DNA of 64,000 bases from assembly GCF_001936475.1 (NCBI RefSeq), contig NZ_MSPQ01000008.1, positions 124,001-188,000 of the forward strand, in the 5' to 3' direction. The notes under the pieces were generated by a model that had not been told where the DNA came from, did no database searches, and saw nothing but the letters and a program-made list of their open reading frames with translations. The stretch's first letter is position 1. Every line of letters begins with the position of its first letter. The translations under genes were made by a program, and so were the position numbers. This stretch comes from Algoriphagus marinus. GTDB taxonomy: Bacteria; Bacteroidota; Bacteroidia; Cytophagales; Cyclobacteriaceae. Below are positions 46,674 to 55,436 of this stretch, in pieces.

Positions 46674-47212
46674 TACTTTTTGGGTTTCAGAGTGGCTTTG
46701 ATACTGACTTCTTGATTTTCTGCTAGCTCATAAAAGACCAACTTTGGAAGTGGAATTTTATAATCTGAAAGCAGCACTTCAAAGCCTGCTTCTAACTCCA
46801 ACTCACCTTTGGCATTTTTACTTAGCGTTCCTTTCACCTGTATTTCTCGCTCCACCCCATGAATTTTAAACTTCCCTGCAGCAGTCACGGGGCTTTTAGT
46901 CCCGATAGTTAGGGAAGGAATCGGCGTTATTTTTCCTGTAAACTCAGCAAAGGGATATTTCTCTGTTTCCAAATAATTATCCCGCATGTGCTTGTCTCGA
47001 AGTCCAATCCCAGTATCCAGGGTATTTAAATCCACATAGAAATCCAGTAGATTTTGGGACAAATCAATTAAGCCATTCAACTGATCAGAAGCTCCATTGA
47101 ATTCACTCAGAGGAGCTTTGGAAAGAAAATTCACATTCCCCGACTCTGTGATGAAGCTTTGCGCCGCACTGACATTGGTAATAAAAAAGAAAAGGAGTAT
47201 TAGCCGCTTCAT
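46673..47212 (-). CDS. YceI-family periplasmic protein (module 2)
   Basis: A 179-residue exported YceI lipocalin-like protein with signal peptide (ends VSAAQ). Conserved parts: TESGNVNFLSKAPLSEFNGAS, the MRDNYLETEKYPFAEF segment and HGVEREIQVKGTL. It is a paralogue of the 20330 protein. It overlaps both neighbours by one base (TAATG), so the module is translationally coupled. Confidence 0.88.
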   Translation of the reverse strand: MKRLILLFFFITNVSAAQSFITESGNVNFLSKAPLSEFNGASDQLNGLIDLSQNLLDFYVDLNTLDTGIGLRDKHMRDNYLETEKYPFAEFTGKITPIPSLTIGTKSPVTAAGKFKIHGVEREIQVKGTLSKNAKGELELEAGFEVLLSDYKIPLPKLVFYELAENQEVSIKATLKPKK

Positions 47213-47700
47213 TACTTGGTTACAGTTAAAACTGTTCCATTCAAGGCGGTGGTAAATGATCGTAAGGGTTGATTTGCTGGTCCTTGCAAGACATTTCCGG
47301 AAGTGTCAAACTCCGAACCATGGCAAGTACAGGTAAATTTACTGCTGGCAAAAGTCCAGTTACGATCGCATGCTGAGTGCGTACAAACTGATGTCAAGGC
47401 CCGATAAGAACCTCCAACATTGACAACGAGCGTTTGAGCATCGATGACCAACAACCAACCACCAGTGGCAGCTAGTGCAGCTTGAGAAGTTAAATCAATT
47501 CGAATGGTATTTCCCGACACAGTTACTCCATTTGAACCGGTTGGCGGTGGCGTATTAGGGCGATTAGGCTCTTCTGATTCTGAGCATGCTGTAAAAAATG
47601 AAAGACCAAATGTGGTCATCACGGCAGTCATTCCTGCACGCTCGATAAATTCTCTTCGGGATTTAGTCAGACTACCTGACTTTGATTTGATTTGTTCCAT
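47212..47700 (-). CDS. Rieske-type [2Fe-2S] lipoprotein (module 2)
   Basis: A 162-residue Rieske protein. The N-terminus carries a Tat-like motif SRREFIERAG followed by a hydrophobic core and a lipobox-like FFTAC. A proline-rich linker precedes the Rieske fold with VCTHSACDR and CTCHGSEFD (CxH and CxCHG). It is an exported iron-sulfur electron carrier. First gene of module 2; paralogue of the protein at 18664, whose signal is less canonical. Confidence 0.87.
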   Translation of the reverse strand: MEQIKSKSGSLTKSRREFIERAGMTAVMTTFGLSFFTACSESEEPNRPNTPPPTGSNGVTVSGNTIRIDLTSQAALAATGGWLLVIDAQTLVVNVGGSYRALTSVCTHSACDRNWTFASSKFTCTCHGSEFDTSGNVLQGPANQPLRSFTTALNGTVLTVTK

Positions 47701-47783
47701 TGATCTCGTTTTGTGGGATTTACGAGATTAGAACCTAGTTTGGATTATGTTGTTTAAAAAAAATATGATAAAAGGAACTTTTT

Positions 47784-47975
47784 GAAATAGCCTTTCGGTA
47801 AAATAAAGCTTAGCTGAAATACGCCTTCGGTGAAATACTGCTTCGCAGAAATATACCTATGATGAAATAAGTCTTTGCTGAAATACCCCTTCGGCGAAAT
47901 ACTGCTTTTCAGAAATACACTTTTGGTGAAATAGGGCTTTGCCGAAATAAACCTTCGACGAAATATGCTTTTTGA
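47784..47975 (+). repeat. Array of 12 exact-length 16-bp GAAATA units (right copy)
   Basis: Twelve tandem units each exactly 16 bp long, all starting with GAAATA (the second with AAAATA) followed by a variable C/T/G core that is often complementary, such as CGCCTTCGGT or CCCCTTCGGC. No spacers. Block TATTAGTTAAGATTCCGTCC follows at 47976, as in the left copy. Confidence 0.85.
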
Positions 47976-48013
47976 TATTAGTTAAGATTCCGTCCCAGAG
48001 ACGCATAAAAAAT

Positions 48014-48182
48014 TTCTAATCCCTATTCTCTAATTCTCTATTCTCCTATTCTCTTACTCTCCTAATCTCCAATTTCTTTTCCCTATTCTCTATTCTCTTA
48101 TCCCCCAATCCCTTTTCCCTAATCCCTAATCCCTATTGTCTTTTCTCTTACTCTCTAATCTCTATTCTCCTATTCTCCCAAT
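48014..48182 (+). repeat. Polypyrimidine array (right copy)
   Basis: CT-rich tract of the words CTATTCTC, CCTATTCTC and CCCTAATCC, ending 9 bp before the stop of the hypothetical gene at 48192. Composition and words match the tract at 45633-45809. Confidence 0.75.
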
Positions 48183-48191
48183 CAACCAACT

Positions 48192-48803
48192 TCAAAAATA
48201 CTTCTTCGTCAAAATCTCATTCAAAACAATCGCATCTCGCACTGACTTGGGATTTTTCAGCAGTTGAGCATATGGATTGACTTTACCAGATTTCACATCG
48301 CCTCGTTCAATTTCCAAAGTTGGGATTTCCGGAGATTTACCCGCATCGGAGATTTTAGTACGTACTTTTTCCTCATAAGCACCTTCGTAATACTTGATCT
48401 CATCATCATCCTTTTTATCGTACCAGGACTTTTGCTTCTCATAAGTACTCGCAGGCTTTTCGTAAGAAGAAACAGGCTTCTGATAAGTAGATTCTCTTTG
48501 TGTGTAAGTGGATTCAGGTTTGTGATAGCTACTGTCGGACTTGGGCTTTTCGTAAGTAGATTCAAAACCACGAGAAGGCTTCTGAGGCTGTGGTGTAGGA
48601 ATTTGTGTTTGCTGCACAGGCTTTGGACTTTGCGCCTGACGGATTTCTTTGAGCAAATCCTCAAAAGAAACCGGTCGCTCCTCTTCTTCAGGAGGCGTTC
48701 CCGAAGCATCCATCTGACGCTGTTTTTTCTTTTTGTTTTGCGTAGCCTGGTAGATAAAATATCCTATCACTGCCAAGATGTAAACGATGTTTCCCAAATC
48801 CAT
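48192..48803 (-). CDS. Hypothetical membrane-anchored low-complexity protein
   Basis: A 203-residue protein. One N-terminal helix (IVYILAVIGYFIYQAT) is followed by a basic stretch (KKKKQRQ), a short conserved-looking acidic part (VSFEDLLKEIRQ), and a central region of about nine repeats of YEKPxS/TYxK type (STYEKPKS, STYQKPVS, STYEKQKS). The C-terminus (PYAQLLKNPKSVRDAIVLNEIL) is more complex and may be the functional end. No family is recognised. The downstream tract is the right-hand polypyrimidine array. Confidence 0.6.
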   Translation of the reverse strand: MDLGNIVYILAVIGYFIYQATQNKKKKQRQMDASGTPPEEEERPVSFEDLLKEIRQAQSPKPVQQTQIPTPQPQKPSRGFESTYEKPKSDSSYHKPESTYTQRESTYQKPVSSYEKPASTYEKQKSWYDKKDDDEIKYYEGAYEEKVRTKISDAGKSPEIPTLEIERGDVKSGKVNPYAQLLKNPKSVRDAIVLNEILTKKYF

Positions 48804-48869
48804 AGGGTCAAGATAAATGTTTCTTGGGAGAGTAGCTGAATTTTGGAGTAAATTTTAAGTTTGTGAGCG

Positions 48870-49111
48870 GTCAACAGTCCACAGACGACGGTCCACCGCA
48901 TTTTCCGAAATGTCTTTGACGGATGTTTTTATTTAAGTCTACGGTCTACAGTCCACTGCTAATTCAAATAGGATTTTAAGTCAACGGTCCACAGACCACA
49001 GTCTACCGCTAATTCAATAATGTCTTTGACGAAACGCTCAAAAGTAATTCTCATATGCGTCCAAAAGACAAACTAGAATCGGCTGTCGTCTGTTAACCGT
49101 GGTCTGTTGAC
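48870..49111. repeat. Copies of a GTCAACGGTCCACAG repeat upstream of smc
   Basis: Three direct copies of about 31 bp (48870-48900, 48938-48970, 48980-49017) share the pattern GTC(A/T)ACRGTCYACAG-N-CCRC. Copies 1 and 3 are followed by TGTCTTTGACG. One inverted copy is at 49081-49111 (GGCTGTCGTCTGTTAACCG strand). The stretch 48804-49191 holds no gene. Confidence 0.7.
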
Positions 49112-49132
49112 AAATTAACAATCGTATTTTCC

Positions 49133-49163
49133 TTTGACAATCCCCCGATTGGTCTTATTTTGT
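49133..49163 (+). promoter_or_regulatory. Candidate smc promoter
   Basis: TTTG at 49133-49136 (within TTTGAC) and TATTTTGT at 49156-49163, with 19 bp between. This fits the Bacteroidota -33/-7 arrangement with two mismatches in the -7. The smc start follows at 49192. Confidence 0.45.
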
Positions 49164-49191
49164 TTGTTTAATTCGAAGGAAAAAATAGCGT

Positions 49192-52100
49192 ATGCTGCTC
49201 AGTAAGCTAGAGATCAAGGGATTCAAAAGTTTTGGTGATAAAATGGTGATCAATTTTGACAAAGGGATCACCGGTGTCGTAGGCCCAAATGGCTGCGGCA
49301 AGTCAAATGTAGTGGATGCAATCCGCTGGGTTTTGGGCGAACAGAAAACCCGAATGCTCCGATCGGACAAGATGGAAAACGTGATTTTCAACGGGACCAA
49401 AAACCGTAAACCCTCCAATCTGGCCGAAGTTTCCCTGACTTTTGAAAACACCAAAAACCTCCTCCCTACAGAGTACACCTACGTTACCATTACCCGTCGC
49501 TACTACAGATCCGGAGAGAGTGAGTACCAAATCAATGGCGTCACTTGCCGATTGAAGGACATCACCAACCTCTTTATGGATACGGGGATCAACTCGAATA
49601 GCTATGCGATCATCGAGTTGAAAATGATCGACGAGTTGCTCAACGATAAAAACAACTCCCGTCGTGAGCTTTTCGAAGAGGCGGCAGGAATCTCCAAATT
49701 CAAAAACCGAAAGCGGGAAACGCTCCGCAAGCTGGAAGATACCGATGGCGATCTGGCCCGAGTGGAAGATTTGCTTTTTGAGATTGAAAAAAACCTCAAA
49801 AGCCTGGAAAAGCAGGCCAAGCAAGCCACGAAGTACTTTGAAATCAAAACCGAATACCGGGAAGCCAGCATCAACCTTGCGAAGAAAAGCATCGAGAAAT
49901 ACAGCAAAGCCCTCATCGATGCAGCTAAAAAAATCCAGGATGAAAGTGATCAGAAACTCCAATTCCAAACTCGGATCACCGATCAGGAAGCAGTTTTGAC
50001 CCAACTCAAAACGGATCTTATCAGCAAAGAAAAACTGCTCTCCTCTCGCCAGAAGGCATTGAACGAGCATGTGAATAAAATCCGGGCTTTTGAATCGGAA
50101 AAGAAAATCAAAAACGAACGACTCCGATTCCTTGAGGATAGATCCCAAAAACTGCGGGAGCAGATCGATACGGATCGCAAGTCCAATGATCGAGCGGGCT
50201 TCAGTATCCGATCCCTACAGCAGGAAAAGGAATCTGCCGAAAAGATGCTGGCCGAAAAGGAATACATCGTCTCCGAACTTCGGGAGGCCTACGATGCTCA
50301 AAAGCTCATTCATTCGGAGCATCAGCAATCCCAAAAGGAAATTAACCTCGCCTTTGAAAAGGGCAAGGAAAAGGTCTATCAACTCGGAAAAGAGGTTGAA
50401 ATCAAACAGATTCAGCTTTCTACCTTAAAGCAGGAACTCGAGCGAACTTCCTCTGATGATTCCTCGCAGGAGGCTTCCTTGGTGGACTTCGAAAGCAAAA
50501 TCGTCGAACTGAAATCCGAACTGGATGAGTCCATGGATGGCTTTCAAAAGCTCAAAGCCAAGCAGGAGGATTTGGACCAAAAGATCGAAGAGACCAATCG
50601 CGTGATCGAAATGATCCGGGAAGAACTCACTTCTTCCTCCCGTAAGCTGGACTCCAAGACCAACGAATTCAACCTCACCAAATCCCTGGTCGAAAATCTG
50701 GAAGGATTTCCCGAGGCCATCAAATTCCTCAAGAAAAATCCAAGTTGGGGCAAGGATATTCCCCTCCTCTCCGATCTCCTGACTACGGATGAAAACTACC
50801 GAGTTACCATCGAGAATTTCCTGGATGGCTACATGAATCACTATGTGGTAGAAACCGAAGCGCAGGCCATTGCGGCCATTCAGCTGCTTTCGGATTCGGC
50901 ACGAGGCAAAGCCAATTTCTTTGTTCTCGATCATTTTGAGAAGTTCAAGTCCAGCCAAAGCCAGCTTTTCCCCAATGCCATCGCGGCTACGGAGATCATC
51001 GAGTACGATGTGAAGTATGCCCGGCTGATCAACTTTATCCTGGACAATGTCTACATTGTCTCGGGAGATTACCGGGATTTCCCAACCAATACGGATGCGA
51101 TTTTTATCTCCGAATCAGGCAAATACACCAAGCGTAAATTCTCCATTTCCGGAGGTTCCGTGGGCCTTTTCGAAGGAAAGCGAATCGGTCGAGCCAAGAA
51201 CTTGGAAAAGCTGGACAAGGAAATCAAAGAACTGAGCAAGAAGGTCAGCACCACCCGAAGCAATCTGGATCAGAAGCTTTCCGATCTGATGAAGCTGAAG
51301 GAAAAGAACTACCGCAAGGAGCTCGAGGACTGGCAAAATCGCATCAATGAGACGAATCAAAACTACGTCTCCATCCGCACCAAAAAGGAGCAGCTGGCGG
51401 AGCTCTTGTCCAGCAATGCTAATAAGCGGGAGGATATCCTCGAGCGCATCGCTTCCTTGGAGGAAAGTCTGGAAAGCATCCAACCGGAGCTAAGCCTGGA
51501 AAAAGAAAGCTTTGCGCAGCTGCAAATCCAACTGGAAGAACTGAACGAAAGTCTGGAAACCGAAGCTACCCGATTGGCGGAAAAGTCTCAGGCCTTCAAT
51601 GCCGAAAACATCACCTACCATCAGCAGCTCAATCGAGTGGGAAGTCTGGATCAGGAGATCGAATTCAAGCAATCGGCCTATGAGGGTTCGAAGGAGCGGA
51701 TAGAAAAGTCCCAGGCCGAACTGGCTCAACTCGATGGGGAGATTCGTACCCTACTCGATACCAATGAGATCAAGGATGATGAGCTGATCGAACTGTACAG
51801 CGAGAAGGAAGCCATCGAAGGCGGCGTGACCGAAGCTGAAAAGGACTATTACGGCAGTCGGGCCCTGATTGATGAGACCGACCAGCAGATCCGAAGCTAC
51901 CAGCGTGCCAAGGAAGCCCATGATCAGCAGCTGCATGAACTGGAAAACCAGAGCAATGAAATCAAGCTGAAGATGACCGGCATGAAGGAGCGACTCAGCG
52001 TGGAGTTTGAGCTGGATCTGGATGAACTGATGGCAGAAAATCCTGCACTCGCTCCGGAATTCGCGGACTTCCAGGAAGCCGAACTCAGAGAACTGGTACG

Positions 52101-52731
52101 CAAGCAAAAAGAAAAACTGGAGAAAATCGGCCCGATCAATCCGATGGCGATGGAAGCCTACGATGAGATCAAGGTGCGGTACGATTTCATTACCAGCCAA
52201 AAAGAAGACCTGATCAAGGCTAAGCAATCCTTGCTTTCCACGATTTCTGAGATCGATCAGGTGGCCAAAGAGACTTTCTTGCAAGCCTTTGAGCAGATCA
52301 AGACCAACTTTATCAAGGTCTTCCGCTCCCTCTTTACCGAGCAGGATGACTGTGATCTGACCCTGGTCGATCCGGATAATCCACTGGAATCGGCGATCGA
52401 GATCTTGGCGAAGCCAAAGGGCAAACGACCGCTGACCATCAATCAACTGAGCGGAGGGGAAAAGACCCTGACCGCCACTTCCCTACTCTTTTCCATCTAC
52501 CTGCTAAAGCCTGCGCCTTTCTGTATCTTCGATGAGGTGGATGCCCCACTGGATGATGCGAACATCGATAAGTTCAACCAGATTATCCAGCAGTTTAGCC
52601 ACGAGAGCCAGTTTATTATCGTCACGCACAACAAGCGCACCATGGCCAGCACAGATATTATCTACGGCATCACCATGATCGAAGCGGGAGTTTCCAGAGT
52701 GGTTCCGGTGGATTTAAGGGAGTTGGCTTAG
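49192..52731 (+). CDS. smc: Chromosome segregation protein SMC
   Basis: An 1179-residue structural-maintenance-of-chromosomes ATPase. The N-terminal head has FKSFGDKM and the Walker A GPNGCGKSN near residues 32-40. Two coiled coils of about 300 residues surround a hinge near 500-670 (KDIPLLSDLL, GGSVGLFEGKRIGRAK). The C-terminal head has the signature LSGGEKTLTA and Walker B FCIFDEVDAPLDDAN. It compacts and segregates the chromosome with ScpAB. The base composition is noticeably richer in G and C than the flanking genes. It is upstream of the accessory island. Confidence 0.96.
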   Translation: MLLSKLEIKGFKSFGDKMVINFDKGITGVVGPNGCGKSNVVDAIRWVLGEQKTRMLRSDKMENVIFNGTKNRKPSNLAEVSLTFENTKNLLPTEYTYVTITRRYYRSGESEYQINGVTCRLKDITNLFMDTGINSNSYAIIELKMIDELLNDKNNSRRELFEEAAGISKFKNRKRETLRKLEDTDGDLARVEDLLFEIEKNLKSLEKQAKQATKYFEIKTEYREASINLAKKSIEKYSKALIDAAKKIQDESDQKLQFQTRITDQEAVLTQLKTDLISKEKLLSSRQKALNEHVNKIRAFESEKKIKNERLRFLEDRSQKLREQIDTDRKSNDRAGFSIRSLQQEKESAEKMLAEKEYIVSELREAYDAQKLIHSEHQQSQKEINLAFEKGKEKVYQLGKEVEIKQIQLSTLKQELERTSSDDSSQEASLVDFESKIVELKSELDESMDGFQKLKAKQEDLDQKIEETNRVIEMIREELTSSSRKLDSKTNEFNLTKSLVENLEGFPEAIKFLKKNPSWGKDIPLLSDLLTTDENYRVTIENFLDGYMNHYVVETEAQAIAAIQLLSDSARGKANFFVLDHFEKFKSSQSQLFPNAIAATEIIEYDVKYARLINFILDNVYIVSGDYRDFPTNTDAIFISESGKYTKRKFSISGGSVGLFEGKRIGRAKNLEKLDKEIKELSKKVSTTRSNLDQKLSDLMKLKEKNYRKELEDWQNRINETNQNYVSIRTKKEQLAELLSSNANKREDILERIASLEESLESIQPELSLEKESFAQLQIQLEELNESLETEATRLAEKSQAFNAENITYHQQLNRVGSLDQEIEFKQSAYEGSKERIEKSQAELAQLDGEIRTLLDTNEIKDDELIELYSEKEAIEGGVTEAEKDYYGSRALIDETDQQIRSYQRAKEAHDQQLHELENQSNEIKLKMTGMKERLSVEFELDLDELMAENPALAPEFADFQEAELRELVRKQKEKLEKIGPINPMAMEAYDEIKVRYDFITSQKEDLIKAKQSLLSTISEIDQVAKETFLQAFEQIKTNFIKVFRSLFTEQDDCDLTLVDPDNPLESAIEILAKPKGKRPLTINQLSGGEKTLTATSLLFSIYLLKPAPFCIFDEVDAPLDDANIDKFNQIIQQFSHESQFIIVTHNKRTMASTDIIYGITMIEAGVSRVVPVDLRELA

Positions 52732-53048
52732 ATTCACTTCACTACTTATTGGAAAATTTTCTTAGGTCTCGATAACTATTAAGAATTGGTTTATAATAAA
52801 TTGAAAAGCAGAAATAAAACCATCTTTTACATCCAATAAAATAATAACTTTAAATGAAATCTAGTATTTCAAACCTAAGATCAAAACGGGTTAGTTAATC
52901 ATCTTTTTCAACTGCTAGAAAGATGATTGGATAATAACATGAAGAAGGGTGCACAGATAGAGTTTTGACTAAAACGATATTGGATTTAGCTAAAGAAGTA
53001 TAGAGGATGAAGGGAAATAATTAAATTTTTGAAACCAGTTTAAAAAAA
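52732..53048. other. AT-rich gap between smc and the accessory island
   Basis: 317 bp with no credible gene, terminator or repeat; strongly AT-rich in contrast to smc. It may mark the left boundary of the island. No tRNA or direct-repeat attachment site was recognised. Confidence 0.4.
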
Positions 53049-53288
53049 ATGAAGATAGAACAAGCAAAATCGGAAAATGACATTTTAGAGCTAATTGATG
53101 AAAATCTACTTAAAAAAATACCTGAAGACAAAATTTCTATGATTGCCAAAAATATTTTGGATGTTGAAAAATACTTCAGAGGTGAACTTCACCTTAGACC
53201 TGAAGATATTTTGGCAACAAGGATATATAGTCTTACCCTTCAAAAAATAACTCAAATTTATTTCGAAGGAAAAACCTATAAGATTTAG
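53049..53288 (+). CDS. Small hypothetical protein (79 aa)
   Basis: A 79-residue protein with charged helical sequence (MKIEQAKSENDILELIDENLL, KYFRGELHLRPEDILATRIYSL). No family recognised. An ATG follows an A-rich leader. It converges with the HEFGH metallopeptidase gene with 19 bp between stops. A genuine gene is likely from the coding-like pattern, but the function cannot be inferred. Confidence 0.5.
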   Translation: MKIEQAKSENDILELIDENLLKKIPEDKISMIAKNILDVEKYFRGELHLRPEDILATRIYSLTLQKITQIYFEGKTYKI

Positions 53289-53307
53289 TGGATAATAGGA
53301 CCCATGA

Positions 53308-53757
53308 TTATAAATTTCTTTCATAGGAAGCAATACATTTCCCAGCAAAAGAATCAAAATCTTTGATTCTAGACAAAAGCTCTGGAATTTTTATTAATTC
53401 ATTTCTAGCATAATCCCATGCTTTTAATTCACGATCCAAGATAAATTCATTGCCAGCTTTACGGAAATCCGAAAGTGAAATGGCCCCAGACATGTGATGG
53501 CCAAACTCATGCAAAATAACCCAAATAGCTTCAATCGGATTATCACAATAGTTCATAATCGGAATTCGAATTTTACACTCACCGTTAGAATTCTGAAACT
53601 CATGAACAGAAGCACCTCTATCGTATCGCGCCGAAATTGAACAATTCTCATTCTCAATTTTCTCGAAAATTAAAATTAAAACCTGTCGAAATTCTTCAAG
53701 ATTACCATTTTGACAAAATTCATTGATCTTCAATTGAAACTTACTAGATATATTCAT
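53308..53757 (-). CDS. Putative HEFGH zinc metallopeptidase (IrrE/ImmA-like)
   Basis: A 149-residue soluble protein with a clear zinc metalloprotease motif: WVILHEFGHHMSG near residues 80-92, in which HExxH supplies two His and a Glu. The C-terminal FILDRELKAWDYA segment supplies the likely third ligand Glu (R-E-L-K-A-W-D), a pattern seen in ImmA/IrrE-type peptidases. No HTH is present. Such peptidases in islands often degrade a repressor or antitoxin. Lies in the accessory island between two small plus-strand genes. Confidence 0.6.
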   Translation of the reverse strand: MNISSKFQLKINEFCQNGNLEEFRQVLILIFEKIENENCSISARYDRGASVHEFQNSNGECKIRIPIMNYCDNPIEAIWVILHEFGHHMSGAISLSDFRKAGNEFILDRELKAWDYARNELIKIPELLSRIKDFDSFAGKCIASYERNL

Positions 53758-53776
53758 TAAAAATAACTGCTAAAAT

Positions 53777-54022
53777 ATGACTATGACTACTAAAATATTG
53801 GTTACTTGTGAATGTGGCCACAATGGGTATATCATTTTAAGAGAAAACGATACTCCTTATTCATCAGATTTCTGGGAATATTATAAACTTGAAAATTTAA
53901 ATGGTGATTCCTATCAAACTAAATCTTCAACTGGCTGGAGTGAAATATTACATCAAATGAAACCTAGTTGCCCAAAATGCGGAAGCCAACTCAATGAATC
54001 TAACCTTAAATCAAGATTTTAA
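53777..54022 (+). CDS. Small zinc-ribbon protein (81 aa)
   Basis: An 81-residue protein with a CxC pair at residues 10-12 (TCECGH) and a CPKC pair near residues 68-71 (SCPKCGSQL), arranged as a zinc ribbon. The middle is rich in aromatic and polar residues. No function is known. It is divergent from the metallopeptidase gene with 19 bp between starts, suggesting a shared regulatory region. Confidence 0.55.
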   Translation: MTMTTKILVTCECGHNGYIILRENDTPYSSDFWEYYKLENLNGDSYQTKSSTGWSEILHQMKPSCPKCGSQLNESNLKSRF

Positions 54023-54227
54023 GTTAACATCTGAAAAGTATGTTATTCTCGTTGTATTCAGATAATATCTTTACAAATTTCAGCTAACAAGATCAGACAC
54101 TAAAATATATGATCAGAGTAAGAATATAACTTAATCAAGTTAAATTAAAATGAGCTAATTAGGAATCAGCCAAATAAAACATCTTAAAAGGCAATAACTT
54201 TTCTCCTTATGGACACTAAATGAAATC

Positions 54228-55436
54228 CTAACTTAAATTTTCACTATCCTCTTTTCTAATAATATCATAATACAGATTTAGAGTTCTTTTGATCTCAATA
54301 GCAATCAACTCAGCCTTTGCAGTTGGAACACCGTTACTTATAAGTTTAAACTTGGGAGTTAAGGGCATTTCTTCAGGCAAAATGTATTCATCTGGGACTG
54401 TTTGAAGTCTTAGCCCCTCCCGTACTGTTAATCTTCTTGGTTTTGTTGGGTGCAAATGAACTTCATTATTTCCATAAGCTACCGTAGGACTATATTTGAA
54501 GCGATGTAATCTCTTAAAAGATTTTCTATTAGTATCACCTTCAGAAATTTCAGAAAATTTTATTGATTTTGGGTTAAAATGCTCTTTTTGGTTCGGATGC
54601 TCATCGGTTAAATCTCCAATTACACTTTGTACACAAAGTGAAGAATGTCCGTTCAATTCAAATTCTCCTTTACTATTTCCAAATTCCCAATTCTCTGGCC
54701 ATTTAAACTTCTTCGGATTTTTGAATAATGGAGATGGCCAATGAAATACCTGATTTTCAACATGAGAATATTTCAACTTAAGATTGTCAAATTCAAGTTG
54801 AAATCCAGCCTTTTTGACTTTATTAATTATCCTTTTTTGAAATGCTACAAGTGCTATTCTTGGCCTATCTTGTGGATACCCATATTCAAGAACATTTAAT
54901 AGATCATGCCATACATAATAACCTGAATTTTCAATTTCTTTTACAAAAGCATCAAAAGCAATTCTATGCCTCTTCGTTTTATAAAGTCCTTCCACATTTT
55001 CAAAAAACAGAAACTTTGGTTTGATTTTTTTAACGATATCAAGATAACTATAAATTAGTCTACCTCTTTCCCCTTCAATTCCTCCATTTTTTCCACCTAC
55101 TGAATAATCTTGACAAGGAGGGCCACCAATTATCCCTGTGATATTGGAATGCTCAATTTTCAAACGTCTCTGTTGCTTTTTACAGGATGCATCCACAGGT
55201 TGCAGTGTCGGAATATGTTTAACAGTTCCATTTTTAATATACTGATTTTCAGATTTTTCAAAGTATGACTTTAAACCAAAATTGTACGCTTCAATAAAAT
55301 ATTGATTAATCTCGACTGCTTCTGTTATCTGGAAACCTTGATTGATAAATCCGATATCCAGAAAACCTCCGCCAGAGAAGAGAGAAAGCACATTATAATT
55401 TATGGCCTCTAGAATGCTGTTATTGTTTACTCCCAT
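54228..55436 (-). CDS. DNA (cytosine-5-)-methyltransferase, second island copy
   Basis: A 402-residue C5 DNA methyltransferase. Motif I SLFSGGGFLDIGF, motif IV GGPPCQDYS (catalytic Cys), motif VI FENVEGL, motif VIII QDRPRIALV, motif IX RRLTVREGLRLQ and motif X SNGVPTAKAELI are in order. The TRD between motifs VIII and IX is not of the Dcm/EcoRII type seen in the other island enzyme, so it probably recognises a different sequence. Its start overlaps the receiver-like gene by 17 bp. No nuclease gene is next to it. Confidence 0.9.
   Translation of the reverse strand: MGVNNNSILEAINYNVLSLFSGGGFLDIGFINQGFQITEAVEINQYFIEAYNFGLKSYFEKSENQYIKNGTVKHIPTLQPVDASCKKQQRRLKIEHSNITGIIGGPPCQDYSVGGKNGGIEGERGRLIYSYLDIVKKIKPKFLFFENVEGLYKTKRHRIAFDAFVKEIENSGYYVWHDLLNVLEYGYPQDRPRIALVAFQKRIINKVKKAGFQLEFDNLKLKYSHVENQVFHWPSPLFKNPKKFKWPENWEFGNSKGEFELNGHSSLCVQSVIGDLTDEHPNQKEHFNPKSIKFSEISEGDTNRKSFKRLHRFKYSPTVAYGNNEVHLHPTKPRRLTVREGLRLQTVPDEYILPEEMPLTPKFKLISNGVPTAKAELIAIEIKRTLNLYYDIIRKEDSENLS

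Noticed and set aside
47784..47975. CRISPR array
   Set aside because: Units are only 16 bp, directly abutting with no spacers, and there are no cas genes in the window.
48264..48839. Plus-strand open frame opposite the low-complexity hypothetical gene
   Set aside because: It mirrors the YEKP repeats of the minus-strand gene and gives an Arg/Leu-rich artefact.
49303..52446. Long open frames antisense to smc on the minus strand (for example 49303-50148 and 51751-52446)
   Set aside because: They lie fully within smc on the opposite strand, arise from its codon bias and contain no recognisable motif or ribosome site.
52732..53048. tRNA or attachment site at the island boundary
   Set aside because: No cloverleaf or repeated attachment core could be found by eye.
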